Assembly (NCBI GenBank): GCA_020845955.1
Contig: JADLEU010000122.1
Location: forward strand, 1-64,000
Length of the DNA stretch: 64,000 nt
Direction of reading: 5' to 3'
Source of the DNA: Anaerolineales bacterium
Lineage (GTDB): Bacteria; Chloroflexota; Anaerolineae; Anaerolineales; UBA6663
A program made the position numbers and the translations under genes. The stretch's first letter is position 1; every line of letters starts with the position of its first letter. Under the pieces are notes generated by a model. The model had not been told where the DNA came from and searched no databases. It saw only the letters and a list, made by a program, of their open reading frames with translations. This document shows positions 1-8,000 of this stretch, piece after piece.

Positions 1-122
1 CACGTCTAGGTAGCCGTGTACCCCTGTGAGGTCAGGGGCCAGTGAGTGCGCCGGTCGTCTGGCGCACCCGCCGCAGTTACAGTCTGCGGCTAACCATTCA
101 TACGCCACGCTTCGTGGCACAC
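1..122 (-). mobile_element. Probable 5' end of a group II intron
   Basis: On the minus strand the helicase-type P-loop of the neighbouring gene is cut exactly after AEMGSG, where Lys-Thr is expected. The sequence then starts GTGTG, the group II 5' consensus GUGYG, followed by a short perfect hairpin (GCCACG AAG CGTGGC) and a second one (CCGCAG..CTGCGG), as in the start of intron domain I. The rest of the intron, with any reverse transcriptase and the 3' exon, would lie left of the window. Another insertion is possible, but the exact GTGTG start inside a conserved motif favours a group II intron. Confidence 0.6.
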
Positions 123-1553
123 GCCCGAACCCATCTCGGCGTTCACGAGTCCGGCGCCCGTTGCCAGGCACAGCCGGCCCATGGCGATGGCCAGATGGCG
201 CTGGAAGTCTGTTAGACCGGTCTCGCTCCGACCAGGGAGCTTGCGCTCGCACGAGAGCGGATCGAACACCGTCCACTCCCAGGATTCAGGCTTGAGGTCA
301 TAGCGCGGGACGTTGCGCACCTGGACGATCTCGGCCAACTCGCGCACGTGCTGCTCGAGCAGGCGGCCGATCTCGGCCGGGTCGCGGTGCTCGATGAGCG
401 TGCCGTCGGCAGCGAGCGTCATCATCACGGCTTCGAACTTCTCCTTGACTTCGATCCGTCGCAGCCGGCGCTTCTTGTCGTCGTCGCCCGCGTCGTCGTC
501 CAGCTGGTCAAGGGAATCCCCTTGCACAGCATAGCGGCGCTTGTGGATGTGGCCCTTGAGTGCCAGGGGCTGCCGGTCGGCCGGTGAGCGCACCAGGTTG
601 GTCCCCAGCAGGCCGCTCAGCATCTGCGGCCCGATGTGGCCCTTCTTGGGCGTCATGGCGGGGGTGATCGTCTTGGGCGCAGTGGGCGGTACCAGGTCCC
701 GCCACTCACGGCTGGCCAGCAGCCGGCTCGCGGCGTCCTGGGCCTCGCGCAGCATGTCGTCGTCCGAGACGACCATGTATTGAAAGCGGAACGCGGCACC
801 GTGCTTGCCCTTGAGCGGCGTGATCGGGATGGCGTACTCCCCGGCCCCTGCTCCGAGATAGGGCATTTCAGCCAGCACCGGCTGCCGGATCTTCTTGGAC
901 TTGCCGGTCTCGGGATCGAGCGCTTCGATGGCAGCATAGCTGGTGACTAAGGCGGCATCAGCCCAGGCTTGAACGGCGCGCAGCGCGTCGCCGGATGGTG
1001 CCTGGTAGTCGCCGCGGCGCTGGCCGAAGACGATGACCTGCTTGAAGATTGCGTACTCGTCTGCCGGCAGCAGGAAGCAGCGCAGACCCTGGTACCAGCC
1101 GGCCAGATGCCGGGCGATCTTCTCGTTGATGCGAGCGTGGGGAACGATGTAGATGAGCACGCCGCTCGGCGCCAGGCGCGAGGTGGTGTTGACCAGGAAG
1201 GTCTCTTCCATGCGCGTGCCGCTGCCGGTGATGTTTTCGCCGTCGTAGGGCGGGTTGAGCAGGACCAGCGAGAACGTCTCGTCGGTGAGCACGGCGTATT
1301 CGTAGCCGGTGTTGATGACGTGGGTGAGCGCCTGGCGGGCCTCGGCTGCGCGGACATCCGAGAGCTCGATGCCGTAGGTCTCGGCCGGGCCATGCGCGGC
1401 AGCTATGGCGGCCAGTGCCTCGCCCTTGCCGCAGCACGGATCCAGGTAACGGCGGAGTCCGTCTCCAGTGGTCGAGAGCCAGGTGAGCAATAGCCGAAGC
1501 GTCAGCTCAGGCGTCGGGTAGTAGCCGAGCTTGGATTGCCCTTCGAGTCGCAT
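90..1553 (-). CDS. DUF6094-like N6-adenine DNA methyltransferase, interrupted at a helicase P-loop
   Basis: The 487-aa ORF has an N-terminal SAM-dependent methyltransferase fold: a CCGKGEAL glycine-rich loop near residue 41 and the adenine-methylase motif NPPYDG near residue 100. The last genuine residues (EMGSG) are the start of an SF2 helicase Walker A motif, so the intact protein is probably a methyltransferase-helicase fusion, as in DUF6094 proteins of conjugative elements. The final residues VCHEAWRMNG are read-through into the inserted DNA. The start ATG is preceded by GGAGG in a shared start cassette. It is first in a minus-strand series of element maintenance genes. Spliced, it would be full length; unspliced, it keeps only the methylase. 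Confidence 0.75.
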   Translation of the reverse strand: MRLEGQSKLGYYPTPELTLRLLLTWLSTTGDGLRRYLDPCCGKGEALAAIAAAHGPAETYGIELSDVRAAEARQALTHVINTGYEYAVLTDETFSLVLLNPPYDGENITGSGTRMEETFLVNTTSRLAPSGVLIYIVPHARINEKIARHLAGWYQGLRCFLLPADEYAIFKQVIVFGQRRGDYQAPSGDALRAVQAWADAALVTSYAAIEALDPETGKSKKIRQPVLAEMPYLGAGAGEYAIPITPLKGKHGAAFRFQYMVVSDDDMLREAQDAASRLLASREWRDLVPPTAPKTITPAMTPKKGHIGPQMLSGLLGTNLVRSPADRQPLALKGHIHKRRYAVQGDSLDQLDDDAGDDDKKRRLRRIEVKEKFEAVMMTLAADGTLIEHRDPAEIGRLLEQHVRELAEIVQVRNVPRYDLKPESWEWTVFDPLSCERKLPGRSETGLTDFQRHLAIAMGRLCLATGAGLVNAEMGSGVCHEAWRMNG

Positions 1554-1593
1554 GTAATACCTCCATGTAGGTAAACGTGTGTACGTTGGCTTG

Positions 1594-2202
1594 TCAGTTC
1601 AGGGAGATTCGCCCGGTGCGAACACCCTGGCTTAGGATGTCGTCCCAGGGCGCGGGCTGGATGAGCCAGCCTTCAGGCGCGTTACCGCCGCGAAGGACGG
1701 GCTCGGCGAGATCGCGGGTGCGAGCTTCGTCCAGCAGGTATTCGCCCCAACCAATGCGGATGGGGAGCGGGGTGTAGCGTTCGAGCATGGCCGCCAGGCT
1801 GGTGGCTGGATCAACGTGCTGGGCGTGGCCGTCTGTATCATGCCAGCACCAGCCCAACGCCACAAACGGGCGTGTGAGCTTCTCAACCTGGCAGACCAGC
1901 GGCGCAACCAGGCGCAGGTGCTTGGGCCGGGCGCGGCCAGCGATGCGCGGCGCGTCCATGGTCAGGCGGTGGTAGCGGCGGTTGAGGCCGCGGACCAGGT
2001 GAGTCTCGCCAGTGTTCTCGTCCGTCAGCCGCAGCCGCTCGCGAGCGCCGTTGACCAGGCTGGCCCAGATCGCGCCCAGCACCTTGGGATGCTGCGGCGC
2101 GAGGTCGAGGAAGATGACCGTGCGTTCGCCGTCGAAGTCGGCTAGGCCGTAGCCATAGACCACGGCGCTGACCGAGTTATTGGCAATGCGAATGCTGTTC
2201 AT
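1594..2202 (-). CDS. Conserved element protein of unknown function
   Basis: I do not recognise this 202-aa protein. The track ORF begins upstream, but I place the start at MNSIRIANN because a GGAG lies 8 nt before it in the same CACATGGAG leader found on three other genes here; the upstream in-frame ATG forms part of that ribosome-binding site. The sequence is mixed alpha/beta with no signal peptide or membrane helix, and its C-terminal part is Trp-rich (GWCWHD, GWLIQPAPWDD). It sits just behind the methyltransferase gene and is probably co-regulated with it. A role in DNA metabolism of the element is a guess from context only. Confidence 0.55.
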   Translation of the reverse strand: MNSIRIANNSVSAVVYGYGLADFDGERTVIFLDLAPQHPKVLGAIWASLVNGARERLRLTDENTGETHLVRGLNRRYHRLTMDAPRIAGRARPKHLRLVAPLVCQVEKLTRPFVALGWCWHDTDGHAQHVDPATSLAAMLERYTPLPIRIGWGEYLLDEARTRDLAEPVLRGGNAPEGWLIQPAPWDDILSQGVRTGRISLN

Positions 2203-2220
2203 GTGAGGCTCCATGTGGGG

Positions 2221-2290
2221 AAAGCTAAACGCCGGGCACGTCTGCGGGTAGCAGGCGTGCCCGGCTAAGCTTTGACGTGTAAACGTCAAA
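2221..2290 (-). promoter_or_regulatory. Leader hairpins before the 2202 gene
   Basis: Two adjacent inverted repeats precede the gene. One is a GC-rich stem (GCCGGGCACG/CGTGCCCGGC, 2231-2265) extended by AAAGCT/AGCTTT. The other is a perfect 8-bp stem with a GTAA loop (2271-2290). They lie about 20 nt upstream of the ribosome-binding site, so they are probably in the 5' leader or mark a terminator. Confidence 0.55.
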
Positions 2291-2395
2291 GCGTGATGGA
2301 TCAGGTTGTCGGGTGAGTGTCTTGGCGTTGGCAGTCAGGCCGTTTCGCGGGCCGGACCGGGGCAGGTCAAGCGAGGGTTGGATACAGCGGGGTAT

Positions 2396-2854
2396 TTAGC
2401 AAGTTGAGTCGAGAGCGGGGTTGGGCACATCGAGGGTAACAGCGAGGGTCCCGTCTGGTCTCTTGGTCCAGCGGCCAATTTGCCCACGTAATGGCTTCAC
2501 GGTCTCAGGCAAGCCGAACTCGGTCTCGTCGCGAACCACGAAACCCTTGGTCAGCAGGAAGTCACGAAGGTGCGTTTGTAGCGTCACCATCCCATCGGCG
2601 ATCTGCCGATCCTGTGCGCCCGCCGGCCCATCACCGTTCCAGTACATGATTTGGTGGGCCTCACATAACCAGGCCACGGCGCTGGAGGCCGTGAGCGCTT
2701 GGGCGTGCAGAAACAGCGTGCGGAAGGCTTCGTTCTGGTGGTGAGTCTGGATCAGCCGCACTGTCGCGCCGGGCGGTAGTTCCGCCAGGAAGGCCGCCAA
2801 GGTGCCGGCGCGGATGATCACGCGCGCGTGGTTGTGTCCATTGTCTTGACTCAT
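2396..2854 (-). CDS. Hypothetical protein, coupled to the SprT-like gene
   Basis: This is a 152-aa protein of unknown function. The start is set at MSQDNGHNH because AAGGAG lies about 10 nt upstream and the start overlaps the stop of the previous gene by ATGA, indicating translational coupling. The track's longer version adds an unlikely Arg/His/Pro-rich leader. The protein is soluble and mostly helical, with a central Trp/His segment (VAWLCEAHQIMYWNGDG). I see no catalytic motif. Its position between the metalloprotease gene and the leader hairpins places it in the maintenance module. Confidence 0.55.
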   Translation of the reverse strand: MSQDNGHNHARVIIRAGTLAAFLAELPPGATVRLIQTHHQNEAFRTLFLHAQALTASSAVAWLCEAHQIMYWNGDGPAGAQDRQIADGMVTLQTHLRDFLLTKGFVVRDETEFGLPETVKPLRGQIGRWTKRPDGTLAVTLDVPNPALDSTC

Positions 2855-3642
2855 GGGTGTGTCTCCTTGATGGTGTTTAGGTTCATGCTGAACACGCCTC
2901 CGCAGGCAGCGCAGTGGATAGGCGCGGACTCGAGGGTGTTTCGTGCGGCGCGGATAATGCGTGGCGGGTCGCAGCGGCAAACGGCCTTCATCAGGCGCCC
3001 TTTCGAGGCTGGCACGCCGTTGGCGCCACCGTGCCCGTTCTGGCCATTGCCCCTTGCCCAGATCGTGCTGCCCGCATCATCCTGCCAGAGCCGGCGCGAT
3101 GCCGCGCCTATGACCTGCACAAGGGGGCCGTACGCGCCGGCCAGCCACTCCGGCAGCAACCGCGGCGTGCGGACCCCCAGCTTCTGATCAGGCTCGGCAA
3201 CCAGCCCCATTTCCTTGGCTAACTCAGCAAACCGTTGGTTGTGGTAGCGCCCTTCGCGGGACGTGTCCTTGATGTCCCGGGCGCGGGCCAGCGCGTGGGC
3301 GGCCTCGTGCACCAGGGTCTTCAGGATTGCCTCAGGCGGGTCGCTGAGGATGGTCGAGTCGATATGCAGCTCGGGCAGGAACGGGTCCGCCTGGCTGCGC
3401 CATTGACCATCCCAGAAGTACCCGCGCACGCTGCGGTGCCGGTCGTAGAAGACCGTGATCACCACGGCCGGCAGCTCAGGCCAGCGCCGACGCAGCGCTG
3501 CATAGGAGTCCTCCAGAGCGATCACCACGCCTGAGATGGCTTCCTGGGCACGAGCCGGCTTCATGGCCAGCCCGGGGCGGGCGAACCCATGGCTCCCGTG
3601 CAAGCGGGCCCGCTCGGCCCTGGCTTTCATGTGCTTCTTCAT
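2851..3642 (-). CDS. SprT-like zinc metalloprotease-domain protein
   Basis: The 263-aa protein carries HEAAH at residues 112-116 with a third His at 134 (RYHNQRF), the metal-binding arrangement of SprT/Spartan-like peptidases. A C-terminal cysteine cluster (CRCDPP.. CAACG) looks like a zinc ribbon, also typical of SprT-like proteins. Family members with this fold degrade DNA-crosslinked proteins or act on DNA in mobile elements; the substrate here is unknown. It overlaps the next gene upstream by 4 nt (3639-3642) and the following gene by 4 nt, so it sits in a tightly coupled operon. Confidence 0.75.
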   Translation of the reverse strand: MKKHMKARAERARLHGSHGFARPGLAMKPARAQEAISGVVIALEDSYAALRRRWPELPAVVITVFYDRHRSVRGYFWDGQWRSQADPFLPELHIDSTILSDPPEAILKTLVHEAAHALARARDIKDTSREGRYHNQRFAELAKEMGLVAEPDQKLGVRTPRLLPEWLAGAYGPLVQVIGAASRRLWQDDAGSTIWARGNGQNGHGGANGVPASKGRLMKAVCRCDPPRIIRAARNTLESAPIHCAACGGVFSMNLNTIKETHP

Positions 3643-4106
3643 GTCGGCACCTTCACGTTGAGCATTTTCGGGTGGCTCAGGCTGGTAGCCGTCACCCTGG
3701 CAGGATCGGTAAAGCCCTGGGCGCGCAGGTTAGCCGCCCACAGCCGCGCGAAGTCTTCGAGCTCGCGCAACAGCCGCGCGTTCATCACGCGCCGGCCGCC
3801 CACAAACAGGAATACTTCGCGGTAGATGCCGACCGGGTCCTGGGTGATCGAGATCGGCTCCCACGAACCATGCCGGAAGACAACTTCCGGATCCCTCATC
3901 AAGTCGCCGTTCTGGGTGAAGTAGTGCATCACGGCGACTTCGTCCCCCTGACGTTCGATCACCAGGGGCATGTACGGTGCGTTTTCCAGCTTCAGGTGGA
4001 ACTCGGCCGAGCGCGTGAAGGCCTCGGTCAGGCCGTGCGCCTCGAGGATGGCCATGACGACGCCCTGCATCGGTGCCGGCCCGAGGCGGCTAAGGCGCGT
4101 TGCCAT
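3639..4106 (-). CDS. DUF6908-like protein
   Basis: The 155-aa protein resembles the small DUF6908 family found in integrative elements: a helix at the N terminus, then a beta-rich core containing LENAPYMPLVIERQG and VAVMHYFTQNGDLMRDPEV. The biochemical role of that family is not known to me. It overlaps the downstream SprT-like gene by ATGA and the upstream zinc-ribbon gene by 17 nt, so all three are one transcript. The family assignment is from remembered sequence pattern, not a search. Confidence 0.6.
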   Translation of the reverse strand: MATRLSRLGPAPMQGVVMAILEAHGLTEAFTRSAEFHLKLENAPYMPLVIERQGDEVAVMHYFTQNGDLMRDPEVVFRHGSWEPISITQDPVGIYREVFLFVGGRRVMNARLLRELEDFARLWAANLRAQGFTDPARVTATSLSHPKMLNVKVPT

Positions 4107-4506
4107 TGCTGCCTCCTTGGCCGGTATCGCCCCGACCCAGCGGATGCGCCTGTGCGCCGACCGGTTCCGCGGTAGCGAGCAGAGCCAACGCCGCTCGCAG
4201 CGCGGCGATGTTGGCTTCGACCCGCTGCTCGTAGGTCAGCGAGCGATCGTAGGTGAACTCCAGAGGCGTGATGCAGTCCCCCAGGCGGGCGACGCGGCCA
4301 CGGCTGCGGCAGCCGCACTTGCGCCGGAGGTACCAGATGTGCGCCGCCCACTCGTCAAGCTTGCAGGGGTTGGCGGGGTTCACCGGCCACGACACGAGGC
4401 CCAGTGCCTGTTGCCCACAAACTGGGCAAGTGTAGATTGGGCCAATCTGGACAAGAGGCGGACGTGCAGTGGGAATCAAGGTAGTCTGAGCATTTTGAGT
4501 CAGCAT
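4090..4506 (-). CDS. Small zinc-ribbon-like hypothetical protein
   Basis: The 138-aa protein begins at MLTQNAQ, chosen because AAGGAGAAC lies just upstream; the track ORF extends further without a ribosome-binding site. A CPVCG pair near residue 28 and a later RKCGCRS pair could coordinate one zinc ion. The C-terminal half is helical. No known family is recognised. It is the first gene of the coupled group 4506 to 2396. Confidence 0.55.
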   Translation of the reverse strand: MLTQNAQTTLIPTARPPLVQIGPIYTCPVCGQQALGLVSWPVNPANPCKLDEWAAHIWYLRRKCGCRSRGRVARLGDCITPLEFTYDRSLTYEQRVEANIAALRAALALLATAEPVGAQAHPLGRGDTGQGGSNGNAP

Positions 4507-5047
4507 GTGTTGTTCTCCTTGGTGGAGCACTTGTGCGGCCCGAGGTGGCTTCCGTGCGTCCGGCACGCTTGGGCCATCGGCGTGGCGGGAAAACAAACCG
4601 GACTGTGCTCAAGGCGAGCGAGCCCGGTCAGGCGGTGGGCGATAAGACATGCAGCCGCCCTCGCAACGATAAAACCGCCTCGCTAGAGGCGGGTTATCAG
4701 CACGTTTCGGACAGCAGCCAGCCCAATTCTAGGATTCAGAGTGATCCATTCTCGGGCGGGCTGATTCGAGGGTTTCAACGAGCAACAACTATATGAGCGG
4801 TAGGTCCGGGTCTGGCTGAAACGGACCCGCGCCAGATCCGATCCGGATAAGCGCGGTCCGATTACCTCGTTTCGGACCAGCTAATTGCGACCAGGGGTCG
4901 GATGATATAGACTATCAGCGTGCCGATCTTTTGAAGATATCGGGGGAATCCCATTACTCTACAGCACCAATCCAGACTTGAGCACACCGTCCAACGACGG
5001 CTGTTGCGTTCTACACGGCAGCAGGCTACGCCACAGGGGAGGGAAGC
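4507..5047. promoter_or_regulatory. Intergenic control region with hairpin and TTTCGGAC repeats
   Basis: No gene is seen between the two divergent units. A hairpin at 4675-4692 (CCGCCTC/GAGGCGG), followed on the minus strand by TTTT, resembles a leader terminator of the 4506 operon. The motif TTTCGGAC or its inverse recurs about three times between 4700 and 4890 (GTTTCGGAC near 4714, AACGGACC near 4824, TTTCGGACC near 4870), which may be regulator sites. A good ribosome-binding site (GGAGGGAAGC) ends the region before the 5048 gene. Confidence 0.4.
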
Positions 5048-8000
5048 ATGCCGAAACGCGTGACTTCGCTAGTTCGCTTTCTCGTCTTCTTAAGTGTTTT
5101 GTCACTTGCCACCAAGTCAGAAGCACTCGTGCTTGCCTCCTCGGCGGCCAGCAATGTCCCCGCGACGGATCAAGTCCTTACGACGAGCATGGGTATCCCA
5201 AGCCTTATGCCACCGGATAGCCCGCGGCAGGAGCAAATAACGGTTGACAGCACCGTTCCGATCGCTGCGGAAATGGCCAACGCCCTCGTGGTGGCAGCCC
5301 AGTCCGAGCTAAAAGATCAGACCGTTACTCATTTGCTTGTCGCCTCGCTGGACTGGTATGGCGATCGCGCACTGGCGACTTTGATCATCAATCCGTCAGA
5401 GTCGGCTAAGGAAGGGTCGCTTGCCTTCATCGAACGCAGTACGACGGTTGCCATAGACCATCTGGGTGGAGGCTGGCACGCGAGTTTTGAGGGGAGTGCT
5501 GATTACAAGTCTATCGTCTCTGCAATTCCGGACTCATTGATTGTTCCGGAAGCCAAGGAAGCTCTATTAGTTGGTGGTGAAGGGGTTGTCAATACGCCCA
5601 GCATTCCAACCAGTCTCAAGTTACCCTGGGCAGCTGGTCAGACCTGGGTATTGATGCGGAACCCACCACTCCACGATAACTCCATCGACTTCGCGCCGCC
5701 CCATGCAATCGACGAAGATGAACGCTACGTGTTGGCAGCCGCTGGCGGCACGATTATCCGCCGATGTGGAACTGCCACTAACCAGGCATGGGTGGTAGTG
5801 CGTCATCCGTCATCAGATCCGACCGATTACTGGACTGGATATCTGCATCTTGATTTGAGCACGACTCGCTTGACGGTCGGGACACAGGTGGCTCAGGGAC
5901 AACTACTCGGAATCACCTACAACTCGGGCGGATCTGACCAATGCGGCATTTCCTCCTCAGGGCCACACGTGCATTTCTCCGTTGGGCATATCGCAACCGG
6001 TAGCAATGACGCCAGCCAACTCGTGAGCGAGTCCATTGTGGGGACAAGCATTTCGGGATGGCTGGTTGACAGCCGCGGTTGCCTTACGAAGCCCAACGAA
6101 CTAGACAAGTGCGGTAATAGTTCGATTGGATCGGATAACAACCTTCGTACCGGAGAAGTGGGTGGTACGGTGCGCAACCAGCAGGATCAGCTCGTCGCAA
6201 ACGCCAGCGTCAAGCTTGTTGGCAGCGGCTATGACAAAACCACCCAAACCAACGGCTCGGGGGTTTACTCCTTTGGCATCGTACCCAGTGGGCCGGCTAC
6301 CGTGATTGCGTGGAGTGGCTCGTATTACGGATCGGCTGCAATTATCGTTCCGGCCTTCCAGAGCCAGGTGATACCGCCCATTATCCTCGAGCCGATCGCG
6401 TGTATCCCGCCAGGGAATTTGGCTCAGGGCACGCTGGCCGCGGCATCAACGGACGACTGTGTGCCCGTGAACCGTGATGACGCCGCCTTCGTGTCCCATG
6501 TGACTGTGCCGGCTCAAACTGTCCTGCCCGGCGGCACAGCCACGACAAAGACTTGGCGCGTCCAGAATACAGGTACGACGACTTGGGGATCCGACTACCG
6601 GCTCGTCTATGTGGATGGCAACAGGATGAATGCCGCGAGCCCGGTGAGCGTGCCGAGTACTGCGCCGAATGCCACGGCCGATCTGAGCATTAATCTCACC
6701 GTCCCTAGCTCGACCGGCGAGCACGCCGGCTACTGGCAGTTGCGCAATCCGCAGGGTATCTTCTTTGGCCCGCGCCTGGAAGTGCGGATCAGCGTGCCAG
6801 GCACCTCGACGCATATCACTGAGCTGTCCTTCAGCCCCGGCTCACCCTCCAATGCCAACCCGGTTCGAGTCCATGTGCTGGTGCAGGGGTTGCCCAACTT
6901 CCGCGCAGCGCGACTAAAGATCGACGGGCAGCAAGTCTATGAGATCGGCGCACCCGAGTTCTACTGGGACTGGAATACTAGCGGCTACAGTGCTGGCAGC
7001 CACGCTGTCGTGGTAGAGGCGACCGACTGGAGTGACCTGAATTGGACGCGACCCGAGCGGCGTGGGGCGAGCTACACCATAAACGGACCGCCAGCACCGG
7101 CTAATCACGCGCCTAATCGACCCATACTGGTCGCTAATCCCACCTATGATTGGTACGCTACCATCGGCAGCCCGCCGCAGTTGTGCGCGCAAGCCCAGGG
7201 AGACCCCGACGGAGATGCCATCACGGGCTATCAGTTCGAGGCGAGTGGTCCGAGCGGCACATACAACAGCAGTTGGATCGGCGGCTCCTGCCATACGTTC
7301 AGCAGCGTCAATCCAGGTACGTACGAGTTCAAAGCCAAGGTCCGCGATAGTCACAACGCAGAAAGCGGCTGGAGCGATATCTGGCACTTCACTGTCGAGC
7401 CAACTGGAGTAACGATCAGCGACGTCCACTTCGAGGCCAATACCAGTTCCGAGGAAGTGAAGATCTTCGCCTGCACCACGGGGCACGGCGGCGTCAATAT
7501 CACCCTGCGCGTGCTCGTGAACCAGGCCAACGACGGCTCCACCACCGGCCCATGGGACATAGTCAAGGAACAGGGCAGTCCCTGCTTCAACGCAATCGAT
7601 GTGCCTATCTGGCGCACCCTGCGTTATGCGACGGGCACTCACGCGGTTCGTGTCTTGGCCTGGGCCGTGCAACCCGATGCAGGCGATGTGTGGAACGGAA
7701 GTTATGCACTGCCTGATCGCAAGCCAGCCCCACCACACCTCCAGGCGCCCATCGATGCTGTGCAGGGCGCGGCCGGGAAAGTCTGGCTCAACAGCCAGAC
7801 CGTGACTTTCAGGTGGGACAGCGACATGCTCAACGGCTATCCCACCCGGGCGGCATCGCAACGACTCGTGGTAAGCACCAACAGCGATCCGACTATCAGC
7901 CCTGTGGTTGATTATTCCGGGCTCAGTCCGAGCGTCGTCAGCCAAGTGGTAACCCTGGCGAGTGCATACCCTGATTTGTACTGGGGAGTGTACGCGACGA

